5,826 nt of DNA from Deltaproteobacteria bacterium RBG_16_44_11 (GCA_001797845.1 MGQN01000035.1:2480-8305); one strand, 5' to 3'. Positions 1 through 5,505 are shown, numbered from the stretch's first letter. A program made the numbers and translations. The notes: generated from the sequence alone by a model not told the origin.

Positions 1-1
1 G

Positions 2-367
2 CAGTATGACGGTACCCGTTATAATATTTGGTCAAACCGATACACTACTTCAACAGGCCTCTGGGGTACGGCGGAACTGATTGAGGCGAACAATACGGGA
101 AATGCATATGATCCGCAGGTGGCCATCGATGCTGACGGCAATGCCGTGGCCGTCTGGCGTCAGTATGACGGCACCCGTTATAATATTTTGTCAAACCGAT
201 ACACTGCTTCAACAGGTCTCTGGGGTACGGCGGCGCTGATAGAGACGGACGATGCGGGGGGTGCATATGTTCCGCAGGTGGCCATCGATGCTGACGGCAA
301 TGCCGTGGCCGTCTGGCGTCAGTCTGACGGTACCCGTGATAATATCTGGTCTAACATGTACCGTTAA
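2..367 (+). CDS. Repeat protein, C-terminal end (5' partial)
   Basis: This is the last roughly 121 residues of a larger protein; the reading frame is open to the left edge, so the true start lies outside the window. Two complete 53-residue units (DNA period 159 bp, copies beginning at 2 and 161) and the first 15 residues of a third (from 320) are visible. Each unit runs QYDGTRYNIWSNRY, then a GLWGTA-LIE segment, then PQVAIDADGNAVAVWR. The recurring D-x-D-G-N-A-V-A-V-W core and regular Trp, Gly and Asp residues resemble beta-strand repeats, possibly beta-propeller-like, of large exported or surface proteins in Desulfobacterota-type bacteria. That comparison is from memory and function is unknown. 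No membrane anchor or sorting signal follows the last repeat: the protein ends SNMYR and stops partway into a unit. An internal Met at residue 119-121 nt lies inside a repeat and is not a credible start. Confidence 0.85.
   Translation, partial: QYDGTRYNIWSNRYTTSTGLWGTAELIEANNTGNAYDPQVAIDADGNAVAVWRQYDGTRYNILSNRYTASTGLWGTAALIETDDAGGAYVPQVAIDADGNAVAVWRQSDGTRDNIWSNMYR
2..367 (+). repeat. 159-bp tandem coding repeat, about 2.3 copies
   Basis: Direct repeats with a period of exactly 159 bp: copy 1 at 2-160, copy 2 at 161-319, partial copy 3 at 320-367. By eye, copies 1 and 2 differ at about 15 of 159 positions. The differences cluster in the middle of the unit, around the LIE...GNAY segment, while the last 46 bases (PQVAIDADGNAVAVWR region) are identical. 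The period is a multiple of three, so copy number can change without breaking the frame. The array continues beyond the left edge. Confidence 0.9.
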
Positions 368-418
368 TCAGGGCACTAGCCTGATTTTACAAAAATATTT
401 AGTAAAATAGATGCATAG

Positions 419-450
419 GGGGGAGAACCAAACTCCCCCTTTATTTTTTT
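419..450 (+). terminator. Rho-independent terminator of the repeat-protein gene
   Basis: A perfect 7-bp GC-rich stem (GGGGGAG at 419-425 pairing with CTCCCCC at 433-439) with a 7-base loop AACCAAA is followed at once by a T-rich tract at 440-450 (TTTATTTTTTT). It lies about 50 bp after the stop codon of the repeat protein. The tract is on the 3' side of the + strand only, so it works for rightward transcription. Confidence 0.9.
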
Positions 451-835
451 ATGAACCTGTTAAGCACATGCGCCTGTTCCCAACCGTTCCTTCCTCCGAA
501 ATTAATTTGATTGAGTCGCATGGAACTGTATTATGTTTTTGGTATACTGAAGAAAATAGCAGCGATAGGGGGAAATCTTTGCCTACTTATTAGCGATTTC
601 GGATACCACAATACAAGTGGTAATCTTAAATTAAATTCCAAATCGAAAACCATTGCTTTGTACAGGAAAGCGCATAAATCCAATTGTCAATAACATCATA
701 AATTCTCCGTGCATTTCGTTAATTACTGATTTATAAAACAAATATAGAACTTGCGAAATACAAGATTGTCAGGTTCACTGCCTTGAACTAGCAATGACAA
801 ACTATGGGCATAAAGGTGAATGAAAGGGAATTATT
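451..835. other. Intergenic stretch without a convincing gene
   Basis: About 385 AT-rich bases between the terminator and the methyltransferase remnant. Short open frames exist here, including a TTG-started one at 511-693, but none has a good ribosome binding site or a recognisable protein. A weak sigma70-like pair, TTGATT (507-512) and TATTAT (529-534) with a 16-bp spacer, and a small inverted repeat TACCAC/GTGGTA (604-609 and 617-622, 7-base loop) are the only structure seen. No tRNA or other known RNA was recognised. Confidence 0.6.
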
Positions 836-1195
836 TTGAAAGCTAAAACTAAAAATATCAGCATCGTTTTATATAAACCCAAATACGCGGGGAATATCGG
901 TTTAGTTGCGCGTGCCGCCAAAAACATGGGGATCAGCAATATAGTGGTTGTGGGCACAGCCGATTTTGAACGCGAAGCGATGCAGCAGCGCTCCACTCAT
1001 CTGGCTTCAGATGTTTTAGATCAAATCCAGTATTTTGGAAGCATCGAAGAAGCGCGCGGCAGTTTCAATTATATTGTGGGCACAACCGCTCGTCTGGGTA
1101 AAGCCCGCGGGCCTTTTATCGCGCCACACGCTGTTGCCAAAGACATTGCCGATATCTTCGATGTTTCTTTTGAAATATTTCTTGGCCGCAAATAA
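836..1195 (+). pseudogene. Truncated SpoU/TrmJ-type RNA 2'-O-methyltransferase
   Basis: The 119 residues match the N-terminal half of the SpoU (SPOUT) class of RNA ribose methyltransferases, closest to the TrmJ/TrmH group that methylates tRNA. Visible are ISIVLYKPKYAGNIGLVARAAKNMG with motif 1 N-x-G-x-x-x-R (N20, G22, R26), the EREA segment near residues 45-48, and GTTAR at 82-86. The protein ends FLGRK at 115-119, exactly where family members read FGRE-x-x-GL (motif 2). The Glu of that motif is Lys here. Motif 3, which completes the SAM-binding knot, is absent; full-length relatives are roughly 230-260 residues. Neither other frame downstream (to about 1300) restores the missing motifs by eye, so this looks like a 3'-deleted remnant rather than a single frameshift. 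The start is TTG at 836 with AAGGGA at 824-829 as ribosome binding site; an upstream in-frame ATG at 794 is blocked by a stop at 821. It is unlikely to be catalytically active. Confidence 0.75.
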
Positions 1196-1273
1196 GGCGT
1201 CTAGGATGGCGGGATTTGTCTTTTATATGATTATCAAATCCTTGCATGGGTCATCTAGCTGTGAAAAGTTTTG

Positions 1274-1279
1274 TATAAT
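1274..1279 (+). promoter_or_regulatory. Candidate -10 box upstream of the DinB-like gene
   Basis: A perfect TATAAT hexamer lies about 93 bp before the DinB-like start codon. The position 17 bp upstream reads TCATCT, a poor -35 match. It would give a leader of about 85 nt. The call rests on the -10 alone. Confidence 0.35.
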
Positions 1280-1303
1280 CCAGGGGCTTCAATTTAATTC
1301 TTG

Positions 1304-1358
1304 AGCCGTAAAGAGTCGCAAAGAATGAAACGTCACGTGTAAAGCGTGAAGTGTAAAA
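1304..1358 (+). repeat. Degenerate CGTGTAAAG/CGTGAAG-like short repeats
   Basis: The stretch just before the DinB-like gene contains a run of similar 7-9-mers: CCGTAAAGAG, TCGCAAAGAA, TGAAACGTCA, CGTGTAAAG, CGTGAAG and TGTAAAA. They are imperfect direct repeats spaced by roughly 7-10 bases. Similar CGTGAAA-type intergenic runs occur in various bacterial genomes, from general recollection. No function can be assigned. Confidence 0.4.
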
Positions 1359-1371
1359 TGGGGAGGAAACA

Positions 1372-1866
1372 ATGAATACTTTAAAGTTATTGGAGTATAG
1401 TCAATATTTAAGGCACAAATATCTGGAAACATTAAGCAAGCTCACCTGGGCGGAAGTTATCAAGGATCGAGGCGCCAGTTTCCCTTCGCTGAGAGACATC
1501 TTTCTGCATATGATCTTTGTGGTGGATGCCTATATTAATTACGCACTGCAAGGCAATCCCAATTATCCGAGCGTCAACTATGACGAATACGACAGCATCG
1601 AGAAAGTCAAAAAATATATGGAAGAGGTAGAATCCAAAGCCAACGCCTATTTGAGCAAAGTAACGCCGGAAGAACTGGCAAGAAATATTGAGAGAAAGCA
1701 AAAAGACGGCTCGATTTTACATATAACCGTTGAAGAGATGTTGCTCGACTTTTTCCAGGAAGAAACGCATCATCGGGGAGAACTTATCGCGCTTTTATGG
1801 CAAGAGGATGTTGAGCCTCCCCATAGGGGCTTTATTCAGTACACGCTTTCGCAAAAGCGCAAATAG
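1372..1866 (+). CDS. DinB superfamily (YfiT-like) protein
   Basis: This 164-residue protein has the size and pattern of the DinB/YfiT four-helix-bundle superfamily, whose members bind a divalent metal and include thiol transferases and many uncharacterised proteins. Family landmarks are the helix-2 histidine (H46 in DIFLHMIF) and the C-terminal motif ETHHRGELIALLWQ at 131-144, followed by a DVEPP turn at 146-150. Many members have His four residues before the last ligand (H-x3-H). Here that position is Glu (E130) with H134 retained, so the triad would be His/Glu/His. I believe a subfamily with an acidic residue here exists, from memory. The start is ATG at 1372, with a strong GGGAGG site at 1361-1366. 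It is preceded by a candidate promoter, appears monocistronic, and is not obviously linked to the downstream dehydratase operon. The enzymatic role is unknown. Confidence 0.85.
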   Translation: MNTLKLLEYSQYLRHKYLETLSKLTWAEVIKDRGASFPSLRDIFLHMIFVVDAYINYALQGNPNYPSVNYDEYDSIEKVKKYMEEVESKANAYLSKVTPEELARNIERKQKDGSILHITVEEMLLDFFQEETHHRGELIALLWQEDVEPPHRGFIQYTLSQKRK

Positions 1867-1877
1867 AGTGAATCAAT

Positions 1878-1949
1878 ATGCCATATAAAATTCTGGAAAT
1901 TTCTATCATCACGCTTGTAATTTGTGTAACCGGTTTATGGGCTGGGTGA
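1878..1949 (+). CDS. Possible 23-residue single-pass membrane peptide
   Basis: A short frame starts 11 bp after the DinB-like stop and encodes MPYKILEISIITLVICVTGLWAG. After a lysine at residue 4 and a glutamate at 7, about 14 residues are strongly hydrophobic, enough for one membrane helix. The upstream region has only a weak GAGTG element (1866-1870), so translation is uncertain. It could be a small membrane protein co-transcribed with the DinB-like gene, a fragment of a decayed gene, or chance. No homologue was recognised. Confidence 0.2.
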   Translation: MPYKILEISIITLVICVTGLWAG

Positions 1950-2002
1950 TCAGTTCCTTGACATTTTTTAATTAGTGATTTTCCTGCCGCAGTTATTAAC
2001 AA

Positions 2003-2052
2003 TTTTTTCTTTTAAAAAATATCTTGACATTATAGACCGATCGGTTTATATT
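2003..2052 (+). promoter_or_regulatory. Strong sigma70-type promoter of the tetR-family gene
   Basis: A perfect -35 box TTGACA (2024-2029) and a -10 box TATATT (2047-2052) are separated by an ideal 17-bp spacer. An unbroken A/T tract at 2003-2022 lies where an UP element would contact the RNA polymerase alpha subunits. The predicted transcription start is at about 2059-2060, on or next to the ATG of the regulator at 2060. The spacer and part of the -10 are covered by the operator palindrome. Confidence 0.85.
2031..2050 (+). promoter_or_regulatory. TetR-family operator 1 (autoregulatory)
   Basis: A 20-bp palindrome, TATAGACCGATCGGTTTATA, is centred between 2040 and 2041. Nine of its ten symmetric pairs match; only G2035/T2046 does not. 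It sits inside the -35/-10 spacer and overlaps the -10 box, the standard place for a repressor to block polymerase. Symmetric ACCG-x2-CGGT-like cores are typical of TetR-family sites. The regulator gene starts 10 bp further on, so autorepression is the natural reading. Confidence 0.8.
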
Positions 2053-2059
2053 GCAAACC

Positions 2060-2668
2060 ATGAAATCAAATTATCCCAGTAAAAAAGAAACAACTAATAA
2101 GCACATTATTGAAAAAGCCGCCGAGCTCTTTAACCGGAAGGGGTACGCCGGAACGTCGATATCCGATATTATGAAAGCAACGCACATGGAGAAAGGCGGA
2201 ATATACGGGCATTTTAGCAGTAAAAAGGAAATTGCTCTTGCCGCATTTGAATATAATGCTCGCTATATTTTTAGGTCATTTGATGTAACCTCTTTCACCG
2301 ATAAAACGGCCACACAGAAACTGCATATCCTTTTCAGGCATATAAAAAAAATGTACGATGAGCCTATTCTTTCAAGCGGTTGTCCCCTATTAAATACGGC
2401 AATTGAAGCCGACGATACGGACACTGAATTGTTGTCCATGGTAAAGAAGTATGTGGATAAACTTAAAAAGATTATTTGTGAGATTGTGAAAAGCGGTATT
2501 AAGAATAAGGAAATTCCTTCCGATGTTAATCCTGAAGAATTTGCTGAAACATGTATTGAAATGATTGAGGGCGGGAATTTTATGGCTAAAGTATATAACG
2601 ACAAAACCTATAGAAAGAAGGCTATCGCCAGAATAGAGAATATTATAAATTCAGAACTTGTGCGATAA
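2060..2668 (+). CDS. TetR/AcrR-family transcriptional repressor
   Basis: A 202-residue protein with the N-terminal TetR DNA-binding domain. The segment IIEKAAELFNRKGYAGTSIS is followed by the helix-turn-helix at about 32-51 (TSISDIMKATHMEKGGIYGH) and FSSKKEIALAAFEY. The C-terminal ligand/dimerisation domain contains GCPLLNTAIEADD at 107-119, a motif shared by one common branch of the family. The ligand is not predictable, but the gene sits beside an acyl-CoA enzyme operon and a second copy of its operator precedes that operon, so an acyl-CoA or related acid is a reasonable inference. Start choice: an in-frame TAG at 2033 limits the options to TTG at 2051 or ATG at 2060. The TTG lies in the -10 box, so ATG 2060 is chosen although it has no Shine-Dalgarno site. 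The gene looks AT-richer than the dehydratase genes that follow. Confidence 0.93.
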   Translation: MKSNYPSKKETTNKHIIEKAAELFNRKGYAGTSISDIMKATHMEKGGIYGHFSSKKEIALAAFEYNARYIFRSFDVTSFTDKTATQKLHILFRHIKKMYDEPILSSGCPLLNTAIEADDTDTELLSMVKKYVDKLKKIICEIVKSGIKNKEIPSDVNPEEFAETCIEMIEGGNFMAKVYNDKTYRKKAIARIENIINSELVR

Positions 2669-2674
2669 TTTTTT

Positions 2675-2705
2675 TTGCATTAAAAAAGACCGATAGGTCT
2701 ATTTT
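2675..2705 (+). promoter_or_regulatory. Candidate promoter of the RidA-dehydratase operon
   Basis: TTGCAT (2675-2680) can serve as a weak -35 with TCTATT (2698-2703, 17-bp spacer, 4/6 match) or TATTTT (2700-2705, 19-bp spacer) as -10. Both options place operator 2 in the spacer and -10, mirroring the layout at the regulator promoter. Taken alone the boxes are weak; the operator position is the main support. Confidence 0.45.
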
Positions 2706-2706
2706 A
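2681..2706 (+). promoter_or_regulatory. TetR-family operator 2, before the RidA-dehydratase operon
   Basis: A 26-bp palindrome with two unmatched pairs (2686/2701 and 2692/2695), centred between 2693 and 2694; its core is AGACCGATAGGTCT. Aligned on its centre with operator 1, 15 of 20 positions are identical, including AGACCGAT and GGT. It lies in the only gap between the regulator gene and the operon, 57 bp before the RidA-like start codon. As RNA the palindrome could also form a hairpin ending in TTTT, so a role as a weak terminator for the regulator transcript is not excluded. Confidence 0.75.
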
Positions 2707-2762
2707 GTTACGGGGAAGAATGTAACATTGGAACCGAAAATAATATTTTCAGGAGGAATGAT

Positions 2763-3182
2763 ATGAAAACCGATAAACAAAAAATTCTCATTAATCCCAA
2801 AGGAACAGAAGCAGTATATTCCGCCATGCAATTTTCTCAAGCCGTACGCTCCGGTGATACGGTTTGGATTTCCGGCCAGGTAGGTATGGATGATAAATGG
2901 CAGATAGGTAAAGGTATCGAAGCGCAAGCCAGACTGGCCTTTCAAAATTTGCAGAATATTATCCGGGAAGCAGGGGGATCGCTTGATGATATCGTCGAAC
3001 TGACTACGTTTCACAAGTCCATGGCCGGCTTCAAGGATTTTTCCAAGGTTAAATCTGAATTCTTTTCCAAAGATTATCCTGCATGGACTGCCGTCGGAGT
3101 AACAGAACTCGTTCTCCCTGATCTTCTCGTAGAAATCAGGGCAACGGCAATAATCGGAAGTGGTAAGAAGAAAGGAGAGTGA
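2763..3182 (+). CDS. RidA/YjgF/YER057c/UK114-family protein without the deaminase arginine
   Basis: At 139 residues this has the usual length and pattern of the Rid family, small trimeric proteins whose RidA branch hydrolyses reactive enamine/imine intermediates released by PLP enzymes. Visible landmarks are YSAMQFSQAVRSGDTVWISGQVG (19-41), the helix AFQNLQNIIREAGGSLDDIVELTTF (59-83), YPAWTAVGVTEL (105-116) and LVEIRATAI (122-130) with the conserved E124. True RidA proteins have Arg in the A-R-S-C-V segment, where it binds the substrate carboxylate; here the segment reads A-W-T-A-V with W108 in that position. Deaminase activity is therefore doubtful, and it probably belongs to another Rid branch of unknown role. 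It is the first gene of the operon, with AGGAGG at 2751-2756 and operator 2 upstream. The dehydratase subunit gene begins 3 nt after its stop, so it likely serves that pathway. Confidence 0.9.
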   Translation: MKTDKQKILINPKGTEAVYSAMQFSQAVRSGDTVWISGQVGMDDKWQIGKGIEAQARLAFQNLQNIIREAGGSLDDIVELTTFHKSMAGFKDFSKVKSEFFSKDYPAWTAVGVTELVLPDLLVEIRATAIIGSGKKKGE

Positions 3183-3185
3183 GTT

Positions 3186-4247
3186 ATGGTATCTGACAAA
3201 GTTTCATACATCGGCTTCACCTGTTCATACACGCCCTTGGCGTTGATCGAAGCGGCTGGTTATACGCCGTACCGTATACTGCCCGTAGGCGATTCACCCG
3301 ATCAGGCGGGGCAAATTCTGCACGACAATCTATGCCCGCATGTCAAACGGGTACTGGACAGGGCTCTGAGCAATGATCTTCCGGAGCTTGACGGTGTCGT
3401 TCTGCTCAATAGCTGTGACGCCATGAGGCGTTTGGCTGATGCCTGGAAAAAGGCGAGGCCCGCTGATCGAATAATTCTTATTGGTTTGCCTATGACAACG
3501 GATGATTCCGCCGTTGCTTATTTTGAGCGAGAACTATCGCGGCTAGTTGATACCCTCGGCCAGTGGAGCGGGCGAGCGGTATCTATTGAAACTGTAAGGG
3601 CAAGCATCAAGAAGTACAATCAATTGGCTGTCTTATTTGAGTCTGTCCGTAACCGTTTTGTTGGCAGGGGAATCATCGGCGGCGCGGTTCGCCTGCAGGG
3701 ATTATACAATATGGCCGTTACCCGTCCCTTTTCCGAGGCCTATCAAACTATAAAGGGTTTTATAGATGATCTGAATTCGCCGATTGCCGAAGATACGGGG
3801 ATTCCGATTTTTCTTTTCGGCAACGTGCTGCCCGATCCCGAGGCCTTTGGATTATTCGAATCATGCGGGGTACGGATTGTAGATGAGGATTTATGCACAG
3901 GTTCCAGGAGTTTTGCTCAAATAGAAATGGATGGGGAAAGGAAAATTTTCTCACAGTTGGCGCGTGGACTTCTCAGACGTCCGCGTTGCGCCCGGACGCT
4001 TATTCCCATGACACCGGGTGCCATTGCGGGGGAAGTTCTATCACGAGCTACTGCGTGCAGGGCAAGGGGAGTGATTGCCTGCACCGCCAAGTTTTGTGAT
4101 CCTTATATAGCCCGGATTCCGGGAGTACGGGAGGCGTTGCGGAAAGCCGGTCTGCCCATGCTGCACATTGAGGGAGATTGTACCATGCGCTCTTTCGGTC
4201 AACATCGAACCCGTATTGAAGCTTTTACAGAAATGTTGAGGAGGTAA
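3186..4247 (+). CDS. 2-hydroxyacyl-CoA dehydratase / benzoyl-CoA reductase family subunit (353 aa)
   Basis: This is one of two paired members of the HgdB/FldB/BcrC family, the catalytic component that takes low-potential electrons from an ATP-driven activator and uses Fe-S clusters to eliminate water from (R)-2-hydroxyacyl-CoA or to reduce aromatic acyl-CoA. Family landmarks in order: FTCSYTPLALIEAAGYTPYR (11-30), DNLCPHVKRVLD with C50, VLLNSCDAMRRL with C77, GRGIIGGAVRLQG, FLFGNVLPDP (209-218), DEDLCTGSR (233-241), RGVIACTAKFCDP with C304, and the closing IEGDCTMRSFGQHRTRIEAFTEML. C50, C77 and C304 sit where family [4Fe-4S] ligands occur; that assignment is by pattern. Extra cysteines (C237, C299, C332) lie nearby. 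No transmembrane segment is seen, consistent with a cytoplasmic enzyme. The start ATG at 3186 has AAGGAGAG at 3172-3179 inside the preceding gene's end, suggesting coupled translation. The physiological substrate is not evident. Confidence 0.9.
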   Translation: MVSDKVSYIGFTCSYTPLALIEAAGYTPYRILPVGDSPDQAGQILHDNLCPHVKRVLDRALSNDLPELDGVVLLNSCDAMRRLADAWKKARPADRIILIGLPMTTDDSAVAYFERELSRLVDTLGQWSGRAVSIETVRASIKKYNQLAVLFESVRNRFVGRGIIGGAVRLQGLYNMAVTRPFSEAYQTIKGFIDDLNSPIAEDTGIPIFLFGNVLPDPEAFGLFESCGVRIVDEDLCTGSRSFAQIEMDGERKIFSQLARGLLRRPRCARTLIPMTPGAIAGEVLSRATACRARGVIACTAKFCDPYIARIPGVREALRKAGLPMLHIEGDCTMRSFGQHRTRIEAFTEMLRR

Positions 4248-4251
4248 AGAT

Positions 4252-5505
4252 ATGATGAAACAATTTTTTGATGACATGACAGCGAAAATGGAAGCGGGGC
4301 TTCTTGAAAAGAATACCGCCAGACAGAAATTCAATCTGGAGGTCACCAGACTTGGTCAGAGGCTCTATTCCGGCAACCAGCGCCTGGCGTTGTGCGGGGT
4401 ATGCGCTCCGTTCGACCTTTTGAATGCGATGGGGATCAACTCGTGTTTTGTCGAGTTCTGGGGTGGGGTGCTTGCTACAGCTGGAATCGCGAATGAGTTT
4501 ATGGAAGAAGCCGAACACGTTGGCTTCCAGGCGGAGAGTTGCGGATGGCACCGGGCAGTACTCGGAGCTGCCATCAAAGGGATGATGCCGACACCGGATA
4601 TAATGATAGCAACCAGCAGCCCATGCACTGGTGGTGTCGCGGCAGTCGAAAATCTGGCCCAAAAATTCGGCTGTCCTTTGTTCGTTCTGACAATACCGCC
4701 GGACGATTCGGAAAGAAGCGTTCGTTACTTGGCCGACCAATTCAGGAGTATGGTCGATTTTATAACAACACATACAGGCGAAACGCTGGATGGTGGCAAG
4801 CTGAAAGATGCAATGAACAAAACTAATCAAGCGCGTGAAATCGCGCTCGAAGTGTACAGCCTTGCACAAAGTATTCCCTCTCCGGTAAAGGGAAGAGACC
4901 TCGTCAGTGTCGGGCTTACAATGCCTCTATTTTTAGGAACTGAGACAGCTATTGAGATTGCTCAGGCATATAAGAATGAGTTCACAGCACGTATAGAACG
5001 GGGGATCAGTGGCGTACCGGGCGAACGTCTTCGGTTGATCTGGTTGCAGGAAGCCATCCTGTTTAAAAATCCGTTAATCAAAATGTTAGAAAAGGATTAC
5101 CAAGCAACTGTCGTTGTTGAGGAACTCAACGACATCTATTGGGAACCCATCGATCCGGGCGACCCGTTTATGGGGCTCGCGCGGCGGACGATTGCATTTC
5201 CTTTCAACGGAGCGGTGGAGCGCAGGATTAAGCACATAAAAAAGCTTGTGCAAGCATACCGGATTGACGGAGCGATCAATCCCTGTCACTGGGGCTGCCG
5301 TCAGGGTACCGGTTCCAGAGGTTTAATCGCTGAAGCTTTAAAGGACCTTAATATTCCGGTAATCAACTTGGAAGTAGACTGTGCGGATTCCAGAAACTTC
5401 GCCGAAGGACAATTGCGAACCAGACTGGAGGCATTTATGGAAGTATTGGGTAGTATCAGCAGTGAGCGACCCGTGGAAATAGGAGGACAGGCATGTACTA
5501 TCTAG
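4252..5505 (+). CDS. 2-hydroxyacyl-CoA dehydratase / benzoyl-CoA reductase family subunit (417 aa)
   Basis: The second, longer subunit resembles the HgdA/BcrB-like partner and would form a heterodimer with the preceding 353-residue protein. Landmarks: a charged N-terminal helix (1-40), LALCGVCAPFDLLNAMG (46-61), ESCGWHRAVLGAAIKG (96-110) with C97, PTPDIMIATSSPCTGG (113-128) with C125, LIWLQEA (262-268), a lysine/arginine-rich KHIKKLVQAYRIDG, NPCHWGCRQGTG (343-354) with C345 and C349, and VDCADSRNFAEGQLRTRLEAFMEVL (375-399), the family's closing signature. C97, C125 and either C345 or C349 are the best candidates for cluster ligands. A C-x-x-C pair (C48, C51) near the N-terminus is notable. 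GAGGAGG at 4238-4244 gives good spacing to ATG 4252 (7 nt); ATG 4255 is a possible alternative. It begins 4 nt after the upstream stop and overlaps the activator gene by 13 nt. Confidence 0.9.
   Translation: MMKQFFDDMTAKMEAGLLEKNTARQKFNLEVTRLGQRLYSGNQRLALCGVCAPFDLLNAMGINSCFVEFWGGVLATAGIANEFMEEAEHVGFQAESCGWHRAVLGAAIKGMMPTPDIMIATSSPCTGGVAAVENLAQKFGCPLFVLTIPPDDSERSVRYLADQFRSMVDFITTHTGETLDGGKLKDAMNKTNQAREIALEVYSLAQSIPSPVKGRDLVSVGLTMPLFLGTETAIEIAQAYKNEFTARIERGISGVPGERLRLIWLQEAILFKNPLIKMLEKDYQATVVVEELNDIYWEPIDPGDPFMGLARRTIAFPFNGAVERRIKHIKKLVQAYRIDGAINPCHWGCRQGTGSRGLIAEALKDLNIPVINLEVDCADSRNFAEGQLRTRLEAFMEVLGSISSERPVEIGGQACTI

Noticed and set aside
2..367. CRISPR-like array
   Set aside because: The 159-bp repeats are continuous, in frame and protein coding, with no spacers.
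366..386. AATCAGG/CCTGATT hairpin just after the repeat-protein stop as the terminator
   Set aside because: The stem is weaker and followed by only four T residues; the GGGGGAG/CTCCCCC hairpin at 419-450 is far better.
604..622. TACCAC/GTGGTA inverted repeat as a terminator or operator
   Set aside because: The stem is only 6 bp with no T tract and no nearby promoter; it is compatible with chance.
411..693. Two overlapping 60-residue open frames (411-593 and 511-693)
   Set aside because: The first runs straight through the terminator hairpin and its T tract, the second starts at a TTG without a ribosome binding site, and neither resembles a known protein.
1035..1304. 89-residue frame overlapping the methyltransferase remnant, tested as a frameshifted continuation
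   Set aside because: Its sequence after position 1195 shows no FGRE-x-x-GL or motif 3 features of the family, so it does not complete the protein.
2002..2020. A2002-T2008 / A2014-T2020 inverted repeat as a terminator for the upstream transcript
   Set aside because: The stem is made only of A-T pairs and would be unstable; its position suits an UP element of the downstream promoter.
2051..2062. TTG at 2051 as start of the TetR-family protein
   Set aside because: It lies inside the predicted -10 box and upstream of the predicted transcription start; the ATG at 2060 gives a normal TetR N-terminus.
2263..3014. Minus-strand frames at 2263-2604 and 2643-3014
   Set aside because: They lie opposite the TetR-family and RidA-like genes, have no recognisable protein features, and the second crosses the operator region.
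4225..4869. 214-residue frame on the minus strand
   Set aside because: It is a shadow of the 417-residue dehydratase subunit, which has clear family motifs and a ribosome binding site on the + strand.
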